From positions 1 through 64,000 of the forward strand of contig CDRNVI010000003.1 in the NCBI GenBank assembly GCA_977017575.1: a stretch of 64,000 bases of DNA, in the 5' to 3' direction. Source of the stretch: Paramoeba atlantica. Its lineage: Eukaryota; Discosea. The translations under genes were made by a program, and so were the position numbers. Within the stretch, counting starts at the first letter, position 1; each line of letters opens with the position of its first letter. The notes beneath the pieces were generated by a model. The model saw nothing but the letters and a program-made list of their open reading frames with translations. It was not told the origin of the DNA and made no database searches. This document shows positions 1 to 10,090 of this stretch, piece by piece.

Positions 1-1415
1 CTTCCCAGACGGCACTCGACGCCTTGCGGCCCGAGCACGGCTACCCAACCGTAGCTACCAGGACGGGCGTCCACCCCGTTGCATCGTGTAGGCTGTGTCT
101 CAAGCCTCCTTTGCGTAAGCAGCTCGCAATTTAGCGGCTGCGCTAGAGCCTGGTTCAGCTCGGCGGTTCCGGGTCGGTCTTTCCTTCCCAGTTCCACCTT
201 TCCTTCTTACCCCTTCTGCCCCACCTTCTCTGTTCCTACGTTGCAACGGTCCTTTGTCTCCGCCCTCCTGCCCGGCAACTCACATGTCCATTTCCTCTTG
301 CTCGGGCAGAGGGTGTGTGCTGACTTACAGCCGATGGGGCACAAGAGGCCTTTCAGCTGAGAGACCGCTGGGGGATCCATGTTCGGATTAGTCACGAGCG
401 CTATCGGTGCATTGAAGTCCCCCATGACCAATAAAGGTCTGCGTTTCCGTTCAGCCTTGACCTCACGACACGCCTTGTCCAAGTCACCCAGAAATGCCGC
501 ATGAACAGCTTCTGAGGAGTCCCGTATGGGGGCATAGACATTGAACAAAGTGCCGGTCCCCAGGGTACCCCTCCTCAGCTCCCATCACCCTGTTGCTCAC
601 CATCCAAAACTTCCGAAACGAATGCCGGCTCACTATGGCCATGCCATTATATGAATCGTATGCGGCGGCCGACTGCAAATACAGGTGAAACCTCTCCCCT
701 AGGTTTTCAACATGCCTGTATAGGATTCCATCTTCATGTCCTTCCTTCGAGAAATTGTATCTGGCCTCCTGTAGGCACCATGACGCCAACCCCCCTTACC
801 TGCATGAAAGCAAGCACCTTGTTCAAACGGGTGCATCTTCGAAGAGAGAATTCATCTTCCACCTCGAGTTTTAACGTCGTAACGTTAAGCGTTGCAACGG
901 TTGTGTTCTCCTTCACAGCGGAACCTTTGATGTTCTCCGAATCTCGTTGGGCGTGTGTGCCGCGCGACGCCTAGTGTGACCGAGGGCGGTGACGGGAGCT
1001 CCTTCGTTTTGCCTTTGCCGGGTTACTCACCTGCACCGCGCAGAGCACGACACCTGTATTCGGTAAGGGGGGAAGGGGGAGAGTCGTGTGCGGCCTCGCC
1101 ACGTACCGAACACGAAATGTACCGGTCAAAGGTTCACCTTGAGTTACCGAGGATCCCCCCTTAGTATGCCAGCCTACGCTTTTAAGATAATCCGGCCCCT
1201 CACACACGACCTCGCCCTCCCAAACAAACAAAGTCTCGCAACAGTTGTCGTATCTCCACGCGACGCGAAGATGAGCCCCAACGCGGACAAACTTACAGAG
1301 CGCCCGCACTGCCCTCTGGTGGAGTTTAGCAGGACCTACTCGCTCGGGTGAACGAAAGATGACCCCCCGACCGTGCTTGGTCCGTGTAAGGGTTTCAAAA
1401 GCCTCTGTCACCTTA
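1..1415 (-). pseudogene. Decayed LINE-A-type retrotransposon, 5' coding part
   Basis: Minus-strand reading gives the N-terminal region and the apurinic-like endonuclease (EEP) domain of the LINE family that is intact at 27375-31976. Recognisable blocks are TEAFETLTRTKHGRG near 1400, VATLNVTTLKLE near 890, CLQEARYNF near 775, NVYAPIRDS near 540 and LVMGDFNAP near 430. The blocks lie in different frames, so at least three frameshifts separate them. The start codon region is not preserved and the copy runs off the left edge of the window. It is a dead LINE remnant. Confidence 0.85.
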
Positions 1416-1439
1416 CACGTGCCCCTTACACGTGCCCCC

Positions 1440-1546
1440 TTACACGGTAGAGGACGTCGGCCTCGGAACTTCCAAATCTGTCTGTGAAGGGTCTGGCTTG
1501 CCAGTGACCATCCGGAGCGATCCGGAATGATAAAAAAAAAAAAAAA
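1440..1546 (+). repeat. SINE 3' fragment (tRNA-derived family)
   Basis: Matches the last ~100 bp of the full SINE at 12199-12592, from GGTAGAGGACGTCGGCCTCG to the tail TCCGGAATGAT, then a run of about 15 A. The tRNA-like head is absent, as expected for 5' truncation of a retroposed copy. Confidence 0.8.
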
Positions 1547-1548
1547 AC

Positions 1549-1917
1549 TCATGCTGCGCGCTTGGCGTTGAAACCTACCACCGCGTTTAACGAAGAGCTT
1601 AAAAAAGAAAATTTGGCTGAAAAGCTGAAGTAAACGGAAAGATTATAGCCAAAAATTGCCCATTTTGTGGCAAAAATGGGGCCATTTTTCCGTATTTTAG
1701 CTGTCAGAGCACTCAATCCGACATTTGCGCTTAGGAAATCACTCGTAGGCATGAATGGAAGCCTACGAACAATTTTTTTTTCAGTTTTGGACCACCGGAG
1801 CCCCCTTTTATATTTTTTTCTTCTATTATATTACTGTGTTCCTCTTTATATTTGCACAGTTTTCGTTCACTTTTTGTTCAATAATCGAGGGTAGAGCGGT
1901 AGTTTTACAACCACCTC
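1549..1917 (-). repeat. X repeat, internally deleted copy
   Basis: Orientation of X is taken here from the short terminal hairpin (GCGGTGGTTGT...) to the long terminal hairpin (AGGCTCTTCGTTAAACGCGG). This copy reads on the minus strand: part of the long hairpin at 1549-1605, then body, then a jump near 1770 to the short-hairpin end at 1917. The central G-rich part is missing. Confidence 0.8.
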
Positions 1918-2300
1918 AATTTTTATAGTTTGGGACTTATACTAGCTTTATCCGCAGTTGTTTTCGCAGGCTATCGATTCTTCGCTCCGTGGTATGCCTG
2001 CCAAAATGGCCTATTTTTTTCGGACCCCAAGGGGCCTTTTTTGGGTCGAAAAAATGGTATGGTTGGAGTCGTATTCTCTGCCCAATACGTTTGGTAGGCT
2101 TCCATTCTTGCCTGCGAGTGATTTCCCGCCAGTAAATGTCAGATTTAGTGCTCTGAGTGCATAAATACGCAAAAATGGCCTCATTTTTACCCGAAAATGG
2201 GCTATTTTTGGCTATAATAATAAAATAATCATTCTGTTTTCTTCAGCTTTCCAGACCAAATTTTCTTTTTTAAGCTCTTCGTTAAACGCGGTGGTAGTTA
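1918..2300 (+). repeat. X-prime repeat, long-hairpin half
   Basis: A diverged subfamily of X, about 0.38 kb, starting in the X body (ATAGTTTGGGACTTATAC) and ending at GCTCTTCGTTAAACGCGGTG. The same subfamily occurs inverted at 44511-44872; both lie at the outside ends of the inverted arms described at 2301-2725 and 44071-44510. Confidence 0.75.
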
Positions 2301-2725
2301 TACCCCCCTTGATTGGTCGGATCGCATTGGTTGGTTAGTGAAGGTGAGGTTCATATGTATATTGATGGCTCTGTTCGGCAGTTGCGGGGGTCCAAGGAAC
2401 AAAGATCCGGTGCGGGAATAAAGTTAAAGACCCTTTTGCCACATCAGAATGCTCTGCAAACCGGGAGATACTCGTGGCCTTCGGCCGCTCGTGCGCAGTT
2501 TGAAAACACTCATGCAAGAAAAAGACTTTTCTTATCGTCAAAAAATACCTATTTCAACTTTTGTTTCGATCAAAAAAATATTTTTGGGTCGCCCCACAAA
2601 TTCTTTTGAAAATTGGGCCGGACACATCCTGCAAGCACAACGCAGAGTTACCACTTGTTGTGTCGGTAAAAAATATTCTTCAAGGCATGTGGTATCACTT
2701 CCCCTAACTCACGTTTGAAAATCGA
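2301..2725 (+). repeat. Left arm of a long inverted repeat, carrying a LINE RNase H scrap
   Basis: Repeated in inverse orientation at 44071-44510, with nearly identical 98-residue readings from each arm. Inside, about 2340-2430 encodes EGEVHMYIDGSVRQLRGS, the first strand of the RNase H domain of the LINE-A family (compare GEVHMYIDGSVRQMRGS at 31138). The rest of the arm has no recognisable coding content. The scrap is far too short to act. Confidence 0.75.
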
Positions 2726-2727
2726 AT

Positions 2728-3789
2728 ACACACCCCCGCCAAAAAGTATTGTAATTTATTAGTATCGACCACGAATATTTGGTCGATACTAATAAATACA
2801 ATACTTTTTGTAGATTTTCACGAGTTGCTACTGGCTTCCAAAATCATCATTCCACATGATGTTCTCAGCTCAGTATCTTAGAGTGAGGCCGCCATGAATA
2901 TTGCGATGAGCGGGTTTGAACTCGCCGTCTGAGCACCATGTGCTTCAAACTTTGAATTCTTGCCACTCCGCCACCTGCGATCCCACTCCGCCACCTCCGC
3001 TCCCACTCCGCCACCTCCGCTCACTCCGCCACCTCCGCTCCCAAATCGCTCCGAACCCAATCGCGTAGTGCGAATACAAATTTCTCCAAAGAGGACACGA
3101 GGAATTTCCGTCACATCCCAAGATGCAGTTACTTGACGCGCACGGAGTTCATTCATTGCCTGGATAATAGAAAGTACCTTGTTTTCACGACAAAACACGC
3201 TTCGACACGGCGGTTGCCTTTTTGACAGCAGTATCAATAGAATTACGGGCGAACAGACGAGACACATAGTCATTGTACAGAGCCTTTGCTCTTTGCTTTA
3301 GTCCGGAAATGACAAATTGGTCTGCAGGTTGGTAAACGTGCGTCAGTTTTGGAGCGATAAAGAGAACACCACAATTTTTTTCAGTGAGCCATTCCGTTAT
3401 TTTTGAGTGCTGGGAAGCTTCATCAATGATTAAAAGAGCCTTGGCATTGTATTGATTAGACGACTCTCGGTCATCCTGCAAAATACCTATGAATTTGTCC
3501 ATAAATTCTTTCCACGTTTCCCGGCTTTGAAAGTGCGTATCCTTACGAGAACATTGGAGCACTCGAGGGTCGTCTCCTACGTTAACAAATTTCTTTTGAG
3601 TGCCCTTGTGGATGAATTGCATGAGCTTTACATCACCGGAAGCATTAGTAAGAAGAGTGCAAGTGAACCCCTCACGATCAGAACGTACCGCAACAGTTCG
3701 GTTTTCTCCTTTTTGAATTCTTTCCGAAGTCCATTTCTGAGAAAAAAAAATTTCTGAGAACTACCGTTGTCCGAAAGAGAGAAACAGAC
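2728..3789 (-). pseudogene. Pogo-like DNA transposon, 3' half (catalytic C-terminal part)
   Basis: Minus-strand reading gives the C-terminal half of a DDE_1-type (pogo/jerky) transposase: NVGDDPRVLQCSRKD, LLIIDEASQHS and the signature YQPADQFVISGLKQR (about 3300-3345), then IIQAMNELRARQVTASWDVTEIP. The left end at 2733-2755 is a terminal repeat (CACCCCCGCCAAAAAGTATTG), followed by a subterminal hairpin at 2746-2817. Frame breaks and a small duplication (ATTTCTGAGA, 3733-3758) disable it. A SINE head lies inside the 3' end. The matching 5' half is at 43144-43911. Confidence 0.8.
2875..3050 (-). repeat. SINE head fragment inside the pogo-like element
   Basis: Contains the tRNA-like head of the SINE on the minus strand, including the B box GAGTTCAAACCCGC (2918-2932) and A-box region. 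The leading CCACTCCGCCACCTCCGCTC segment has expanded into about four tandem copies (2967-3043). The SINE body and tail are missing. Confidence 0.75.
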
Positions 3790-4164
3790 TCGATAGATCG
3801 CGCACTAAGAACGTATTACGAACACCAAAGAAATGATACCCCCCTCATACCCCCCTTGATCGCATTTTCTGAACAGGTGAGGGATAGTGTGATAAGGTGA
3901 TATGCTGTTGTTTCTCGTGAAAATATTTTATTAGGTAAACCGATTATGCCGAAAATGAAAAGTCGATTTCATATCACAATTCTTTGACTAAGTACTGGAA
4001 CGTCATCCTCCTCGAATGATTAGGATACATGGAAGTTGTTGCAAGATGTTTTTGAAAGCTTCTGGTGAATATGTTAGTTTTGTGGACACCGCCAAAGTGC
4101 TTTAAGGGTAGGAGAAATTTGTGAAGCTTTCAACTGGGACATAATAATTTATTATCCCAGTGAT
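3790..4164. other. Unassigned intergenic sequence
   Basis: About 375 bp with no open frame of note and no recognised repeat. It is the left end of a ~39-kb block that separates the two halves of the pogo-like element. Confidence 0.5.
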
Positions 4165-4634
4165 GGTTGGTTGGTTAGTTCAACGATTCGCGTTGGGTAT
4201 GCATGCCACGCAATGCCCGAGGTTTAGGACGGTGACGCGCAATCTTTCGGACCACTTTAGCAGGGTCACTGACTTGAACCGCACAGAGAACTACACCTGT
4301 AGAACGATAGGGGGGGGAAAGGAAGGGTTGTGTTCGTACGCTCCTCGTACCGAACGCGAAGCACACCTGACCACGATTCGTTCCTGAACAATGACACGTG
4401 CACCTCTTCAACTCTCCCCGTCAAAAGATAAAATCTCGAACAAGTCTCATATCTCCACGCAACCCGAAGCACTTGGCACCCAACCTTGGCAATCTTACAA
4501 ATCGCACGCACCGCCCTCTGGCGAAGTTTCGCAAGTCCCTCCCGTACTGGCGGACGAAAGATGACTCCCCAAACACGCTTGGTTCGGTAAAGGGTTTCAA
4601 AGGCCTCTGTCCCCGCGCCGGAAGCATTTGCCAT
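4165..4634 (-). pseudogene. LINE-E, N-terminal coding fragment
   Basis: Starts MANASGAGTEAFETL at 4634 (minus) and continues through KLRQRAVRAICKIAK and RVRYEERTNTTLPFPP, homologous to the first ~150 residues of LINE-A. A frameshift near 4290 moves the reading to STGVVLCAVQVSDPAKVVRK. The copy keeps its 5' end and stops at about 4165, the reverse of the usual 5' truncation, so later deletion or insertion must have removed the rest. A sister copy is at 42915. Confidence 0.8.
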
Positions 4635-5039
4635 CTTTTTATAAAGGATTTATAGAAAGTGTGTTGAGGGAGATACGGAGTATCTAACTCGCTTACTAAG
4701 GTTAATTCCAAAACATGAAAATGCCCCTCAAAGAAGCGAGAGATCGAGTTTTTTCAAAATTTTAAAACGTAGCAGTAGCTCATTAGATGAACTCGTTAAT
4801 ACTCGAAAAATCATCTACAACAACCTCATTTCCCAAATTGTAGAACACTTTTGGTAAACAAAAGTGCGTCTGCAAAGGTCTGCGATGCGACAAACTGGTT
4901 GACTAAGGAGAGTCCTTTGAGTAGTCCAGTTGAGTAGTCCGGTTTTTCAGATTTTTTTTCTCTTGAAAAAAGTGGCCAGCTGGCCACCAAAAACACAGTT
5001 TGCATTTTGTATATAGAGAGAAAAATAATGTGCAGGTCC
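4635..5039 (-). repeat. LINE-E leader (5' untranslated region)
   Basis: Non-coding sequence upstream of the LINE-E start, shared with 42363-42914 and 51782-52250. It includes GAGGGAGATACGGAG (4661-4680) close to the start codon, GAGAGTCCTTTGAGTAGTCC (4907-4926) and the palindrome GTGGCCAGCTGGCCAC (near 4973-4988). Relative to the other copies, the tRNA-like segment is largely deleted here. Confidence 0.7.
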
Positions 5040-5565
5040 GAGTGGTACAGTGTGTAGCTACAGTGGCCCTTGAGAGAGTAAGTGCACTGCCATGTGAGGC
5101 AGTGATTGCACAGAGTGATGCAGTACAGCTGCAGTGGCACGTGAGAGAGTGAGAGTAGTGCCACGTGAGGCAGTGACTGCAGTGATGCAGCGCAGCTCCA
5201 GCGGCACGTGCGAGCTTAAGATTACTGCCACGTGAGGCAGTGAATGCAGTGTAGATAGAGTGGAATGTGAGAGAGTCAGTTACTGCAGTGTAGCTACAGT
5301 GGCACGTGAGAGAGTAAGATTCCTGCCACGTGAGGCAGTGACTGCAGTGATGCAGTGCAGCTGCAGTAGCACGTGAGAGAGTGAGAGTACTGCCACGTGA
5401 GGCAGTGACTGCAGTGTAGCTCCAGTAGCACGTGAGAGAGTGAGAGTACTGCCACGTGAGGCAGTGATCGCAGTGCAGCTGCATTGGCACGTGCGAGAGT
5501 AAGAGTAGTGTCACGTGAGGCAGCGACTGCAGTGTAGATACAGTGGCACGTGAGAGAGAGAGACT
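5040..5565 (-). repeat. CACGTG minisatellite upstream of LINE-E
   Basis: Tandem units of roughly 60-75 bp built of AGAGTGAGAGTACTGCCACG, TGAGGCAGTGACTGCAGTG and TAGCTGCAGTGGCACGTGAG. Each unit has palindromes around CACGTG and inverted ACTGCC/GGCAGT. The same minisatellite, opposite strand, is at 36371-37320. Long reading frames through it are a by-product of the periodicity, not genes. Confidence 0.8.
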
Positions 5566-5656
5566 GGTTGACTAAGGAGAGTCCTTTGAGTAGTCCAGTT
5601 GATTAGTCCAGTTTTTCAGATTTTTCATTTCAGATACATTCCCCACTGCATACAGC

Positions 5657-6547
5657 TCAGTGTTCGCTTGCCCTGGTAGGTGCCCGCATTTCGTGGTTTC
5701 TAGCGGGGGCGACGCTTTGCTTGGGCTGTTTGATTCCCGTCCGTAGACTACCGCGGCGACAATTGGCACTGGTGTTAGGGATCCTTGCTACCTCTGGCAT
5801 GCGAGGCTCGCAAAGGAGATCAGGATTTTGACCTTCGCTTGTCGCGGCGGAGGTTTCGCGCTTTTTCTTCGAAGGGTTGCGCGAAAGAGCTGCTTTGGCT
5901 ATTAAATCGCACTTCTCGTTGTAAATATTTCCGCAGTGACCTTTCACCTTAAAAACAAAAAGCTGCACACTACGCGCTTCTAAGCCTCGAAAAGCGTGTT
6001 CCAGATCCAAATATATAACGCTATTTGGAAGGCCTTCAAAACCAATAAAATAATACTTTTTTCTAATCACATTTGCAAAATGCCGAACTACCCAGGAATC
6101 CGTAGGCAGTATGATTCTTTCCCTATCTTGTGGTGCCCTTTGTATGGCTGTTAGTGCCGCATATAGTTCCGCCCTCTCCGGTGAGCCGCAGCTTAAAGTT
6201 TCCTTGCAAATGGCAAAGCTTGACACTTCCTTCCCACATTGTACTTCAACCATTCCCAGCCCCATTTTCCCAATAAACCCAGAACTCACCGATGCATCAG
6301 AATAAATATGTAAAGCACCTTCTTCGATTACAAATGGCGTGGTGCCTTCCTCCGCATACTGAAGATCCGATAAATTGGTATCCCGAAGTGCTGTTGAGGT
6401 AACCTTATGCCAACCTTTTCCCCGATAGCTCACGTATGTTTTCTTGCGCCCAAGGCTAGCTTGCAGATTCTCAACTTGGGTCTGCCAATATTTTCGATCC
6501 CCTGCATAGACCAATGCTTGTTCAATCATGATCCCCATATCGCCCAT
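5657..6547 (-). CDS. LINE-B RNase H domain (second reading frame of the element)
   Basis: 296 residues. The RNase H fold is visible as HIYSDASVSSGF, SPERAELYAALTAI, LPTDSWVVRHF and NEKCDLIAKAAL, giving the four acidic residues D-E-D-D. The LINE-A polyprotein carries the same domain fused to the reverse transcriptase; here it is out of frame with 6526-9708. At the junction the segment equivalent to ELMQWRVKEKSRIRSPSEAC (seen in LINE-D) is missing, so a deletion of some 60 bp caused the break. The C-terminal ~90 residues are basic and low in recognisable motifs. Confidence 0.8.
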   Translation of the reverse strand: MGDMGIMIEQALVYAGDRKYWQTQVENLQASLGRKKTYVSYRGKGWHKVTSTALRDTNLSDLQYAEEGTTPFVIEEGALHIYSDASVSSGFIGKMGLGMVEVQCGKEVSSFAICKETLSCGSPERAELYAALTAIQRAPQDRERIILPTDSWVVRHFANVIRKKYYFIGFEGLPNSVIYLDLEHAFRGLEARSVQLFVFKVKGHCGNIYNEKCDLIAKAALSRNPSKKKRETSAATSEGQNPDLLCEPRMPEVARIPNTSANCRRGSLRTGIKQPKQSVAPARNHEMRAPTRASEH

Positions 6548-9500
6548 GCATATATCTCCGAATGTCTTATCAGGTGCCCTAGAGGTCGTGCCCGGTTTAC
6601 CTTATGTAGTGTGGAAAATAACGGTGTGTCAACGTAAAGGGCTGTAAGAGGTATACTTTTCCCACGGTGGTCCAATTTTTGGCAACGACATATGATGCGA
6701 CGCATTTTGTTTACCTGAATGTCTACCCAATTTAACGTTTTATCCGGCAATACAAGAGTACCTGAGTTATAGTTCAGAACGGGGTAAACCAGTGTATCGA
6801 AAAGGCGAAGTTTAGTTCTCACAGATAGTGGTAATATCCATATTCCTTGAAATTTTGAGAAGCTTGCCCATGTAAGCCGCACCCTGTACCTAATGCACGC
6901 CTTGGGGTCCTGTTCATGAAAAAGGTGCCCTAGGTAACGGTAACTCTCGACGTGTGGAACCTTTCCCAATGTATCGGATATTATTTCTTCGGTGTTGTTA
7001 TTTTTTCCTATGCTCATCCAGGCGGTTTTGGTGGGCCCAACAGCAATCTTTAAATTGGCAGCAAGGACTTGCTCTGCTGTATCTTCCATTATGCTTTGCA
7101 AGTCTTCCTTGTCGCTCCCAAATAGGAGCAAATCGTCAGCATAATTCAGATCAGTGAGCCGCGTTTCCCGTAACCCTCTGCTACTCGTACCCTTGTATGA
7201 TAATAAGATGCCGTGGGGTTTTGAATCTATTGCCTTAAATAATATTCGATCCAGGACCATAACAAAGAGGTACGGTGCGAGAACGTCGCCCTGTAGAATT
7301 CCTGTCGTGATGGGGAAAGCTTCCGTTAGCCCATACGGTGTACAAACGACGCCTCTCATATTGCGATAGACCGACATAATCATTTCTACTAGCTTGGGGC
7401 CAATGTGGAATGCTACCAGAGATGCCTTGATAGCATCAAACGAAACAGATGGAAAAGCCTTTGCAAAATCCACGAAACCAATGTTGAGCCCATTTTCCCG
7501 CAAAGCTTTAACTCTTGCTTCGTTGAGAATCGCCTGGGCTTGAGTTGTTGAGCGATCTGGTCGAAACCCATATTGATTCTCGCGAAGCACGGGCTCCACA
7601 TAACGTCTCATTCGTTGCAAGATTAAACTGTTCATTAGCTTGACGATGCAATTCACTAAGCAAATAGGTCGCCAGTTTTTAAGAAGACTCAAATCACCCA
7701 TTTTTGGTATAGGAACTTGTAAGACATCACCCCAAACATCCGGAGCCACCCCGGTATCGTGAACTCTGTTTATGACACATAGCAGCCAATCTCGAAGTAA
7801 CTCGTTACCAGCTATGCATTTCAAGGCTTCCATTGGGATTTCGTCTTTTCCTGGCGATTTTCCCCTACTAAAGTGTGAGATGCCAATTTGAAGCTCTTCT
7901 TCCGTAAAAGTGGAGTCGTTAATCGTGTTAGGGGATGGTTTGGCCTCAGGAAATTTTATATTCGTGTGCCCCCCGGCGTCTCCCGCAAAGGCTTCGAAGA
8001 ATGATTTGATTTCCGCCAGCTTTTGTTTATTACAGGTCCCTGAAATCTTAAAATCGGCGCGATGAACTCCACATATTTCTTTCAGAGCTCTCCATGGGCT
8101 GGCATGATTGTTCTTTAGTTTAGTTTCCAGGACATCACATGATTTGGCTATTGCTTCCTCTATTGGCACCTGTGTTTGTAAAACCAATTCATTGAAGTCC
8201 TTGTGCTTTCTGCTTAGCTCAAAGATTCTGCGCAAATAACCAGTTTCGGCTCCTTCGAGCGTTTCCATTGGCGAATCGATTTCAAGAGATATTTTGTTTT
8301 GTGGTTTCGGAATTTCCCTGCCAGACGATCGAAGGCAAGAGGCAAGTAGATCCCAGGAAGGGAAATCCTTGTTCTGCAGTTCGCCATTGACATGATCGCA
8401 GATTCGTTTGTTAAATTTTTCACTATCTTCTGGGTTAGAAAGTTGAAGCCATGGAATCTTATTTCTGTGGGTATTTGTGGAAACTTCCCATTTGATCTTG
8501 ATCCCGGCTCTCACCAGAAAGTGTACAGTTGGTGTTGGTGCGCCAAAAACTTGATGTTTATGTAGGGCAGACGCAAAGCGCGAACACACTGCAATGTGAT
8601 CGAGCTGTCGCTTAGCATCGTTCGGCAGTATACATGTATATTTACGGCGGCTTGGGCATAAGGTGTGCCCCGATTTACAATCTATTCCTTCTAAAAGGCC
8701 TTCTAATCTTTCCATTGATAGCGCGTCCTCTTCCGTCTTATTTTTAAAAGTGAGCGGTGCATTCAAATCTCCAAGGAGAAGAGCTGGCCGTCGTGAATAT
8801 TTACCAACTGCGTCATGAAACGCAGTGGTGAGAGAAATCTCAAACTCTTCCATTGCATCTTGTGAAGAATCGCGCGTCGGCCCATATACATTCATCATAA
8901 AGGCCGACCCCCCTTCTATAGTAAACTCGGCCCCTATGATCCTGTCACTCACCTTCCAAACCTTCAAAAACGGACGCTGAGAGATAAACCCCATACCGTT
9001 GTACCCATTCACCGCCGACAAAAGGTAGATGAAAAAGTGTTTATCTCCGTACCGTAGTTGCCTGCGCAAAATGTCAGACCCACCCCTAGAAGTCAAAGAG
9101 AATCTTGTTTCCTGTAAAGCCCGAACATGCAAATCTTTCTTAGCCATATATCGCAATGTTTCATGTAATCGGGAGGATGCTTTCAGTCTGAAAACGTCGT
9201 CGCCCTTAAGTTTCAACGAAGTCGTGTTAAGAGTTCCTATAGATAAATACTTCCTCAAAGCAGACCCTTCAGGGTCGTTGTCGCGAAGAGCATGCTTGCC
9301 ACACAGTGCCCTATTTTTACGTACTTTCTTTCGGGTATTCGAACGTCGAGGTTTCCGAATTCGCACCCCACACAGCACTATACGTGGGTCGTACGGCGGG
9401 AAAGGAAGCGTTTCCGATCGCCTGTAGTATTTCACCCGCCAGCGACCTAGCTGAAAGAGAGACCCATAGCCTCTCTGTGTGCCATCCTCCATCCAAACCC

Positions 9501-9708
9501 GATACTCAGCAGCCCCCGCATATCGCCAGCACAGCGCGATGCAGTCGCCAGGACGAAGAATTTTACATATTCTCATCACATTACGCAGGCGAAGTTTAGC
9601 ATGTCCATCAAAATCCAAAGTTGGTTCAAAAAGGACACCCCGACCTAACGTGGACCGTACTGGAAGATTCACTATACTCTTCTCGCAAGGCCCGGACGCC
9701 TTCGCCAT
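6526..9708 (-). CDS. LINE-B endonuclease-reverse transcriptase ORF
   Basis: 1060 residues from MAKASGPCEKS at 9708. The start is chosen because it is the conserved MA-x-ASG opening of these LINEs and lies just after the leader array. The order is a ~170-residue N-terminal region; an EEP endonuclease with TLNTTSLKL, ALQETRF, NVYGPTRDSS, LLGDLNAPL and RQLDHIAV; and a reverse transcriptase with YGFRPDRST, GFVDFAKAFPS, ILQGDVLAPYLF and NYADDLLLF (YADD at residues 856-859). The endonuclease and RT motifs look intact. The frame ends early at IYAWAIWGS because of a deletion before the RNase H domain. RNase H plus an EEP endonuclease places it near the I/Jockey side of LINE diversity; a clade needs a tree. 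Confidence 0.9.
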   Translation of the reverse strand: MAKASGPCEKSIVNLPVRSTLGRGVLFEPTLDFDGHAKLRLRNVMRICKILRPGDCIALCWRYAGAAEYRVWMEDGTQRGYGSLFQLGRWRVKYYRRSETLPFPPYDPRIVLCGVRIRKPRRSNTRKKVRKNRALCGKHALRDNDPEGSALRKYLSIGTLNTTSLKLKGDDVFRLKASSRLHETLRYMAKKDLHVRALQETRFSLTSRGGSDILRRQLRYGDKHFFIYLLSAVNGYNGMGFISQRPFLKVWKVSDRIIGAEFTIEGGSAFMMNVYGPTRDSSQDAMEEFEISLTTAFHDAVGKYSRRPALLLGDLNAPLTFKNKTEEDALSMERLEGLLEGIDCKSGHTLCPSRRKYTCILPNDAKRQLDHIAVCSRFASALHKHQVFGAPTPTVHFLVRAGIKIKWEVSTNTHRNKIPWLQLSNPEDSEKFNKRICDHVNGELQNKDFPSWDLLASCLRSSGREIPKPQNKISLEIDSPMETLEGAETGYLRRIFELSRKHKDFNELVLQTQVPIEEAIAKSCDVLETKLKNNHASPWRALKEICGVHRADFKISGTCNKQKLAEIKSFFEAFAGDAGGHTNIKFPEAKPSPNTINDSTFTEEELQIGISHFSRGKSPGKDEIPMEALKCIAGNELLRDWLLCVINRVHDTGVAPDVWGDVLQVPIPKMGDLSLLKNWRPICLVNCIVKLMNSLILQRMRRYVEPVLRENQYGFRPDRSTTQAQAILNEARVKALRENGLNIGFVDFAKAFPSVSFDAIKASLVAFHIGPKLVEMIMSVYRNMRGVVCTPYGLTEAFPITTGILQGDVLAPYLFVMVLDRILFKAIDSKPHGILLSYKGTSSRGLRETRLTDLNYADDLLLFGSDKEDLQSIMEDTAEQVLAANLKIAVGPTKTAWMSIGKNNNTEEIISDTLGKVPHVESYRYLGHLFHEQDPKACIRYRVRLTWASFSKFQGIWILPLSVRTKLRLFDTLVYPVLNYNSGTLVLPDKTLNWVDIQVNKMRRIICRCQKLDHRGKSIPLTALYVDTPLFSTLHKVNRARPLGHLIRHSEIYAWAIWGS

Positions 9709-9711
9709 GTC

Positions 9712-10090
9712 TTTGAAGAATATTCAAAAAAACAAAGGTCTCCAAAAAACAAAGGTCTTCAAAAAAAACAAAGGTCTTCAAAAAAACAAAGGTCTTCAAA
9801 AAAACAAAGGTCTTCAAAAAAACAAAGGTCTTCAAAAAAACAAAGGTCTTCAAAAAAAACAAAGGTCTTCAAAAGAATCAAAGGTCTTCAAAAAAACAAA
9901 GGTCTTCAAAAAAACAAAGGTCTTCAAAAAAAGAAAGGTCTTCAAAAAACCAAAGGTCTTCAAAAAAACAAAGGTCTTCAAAAAAACAAAGGTCTTCAAA
10001 AAAACAAAGGTCTTCAAAAAAACAAAGGTCTTCAAAAAAACAAAGGTCTTCAAAAAACAAAGGTCTTCAAAAAAACAAAGGTCTTCCAAA
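9712..10090 (-). repeat. LINE-B leader array of 18-bp units
   Basis: About 20 tandem copies of CTTCAAAAAAACAAAGGT on the plus strand, which in the LINE sense strand is ACCTTTGTTTTTTTGAAG. The array ends a few bases before the LINE-B start codon at 9708. Units vary slightly (CAAAGGTCTCC, AATCAAAGG). The same family-specific array precedes LINE-D. Confidence 0.92.

Noticed and set aside
4903-5514. 203-codon ORF rich in SLTCHCSYTAVTASRGS repeats
   Set aside because: It is a frame through the CACGTG minisatellite; the equivalent plus-strand frames at 36553-37386 have the same cause.
9479-10090. N-terminal extension of the Helitron Rep frame through the repeat array and antisense LINE-B
   Set aside because: The frame is open there only because the array and the LINE antisense strand lack stops; Helitron similarity starts after the array.
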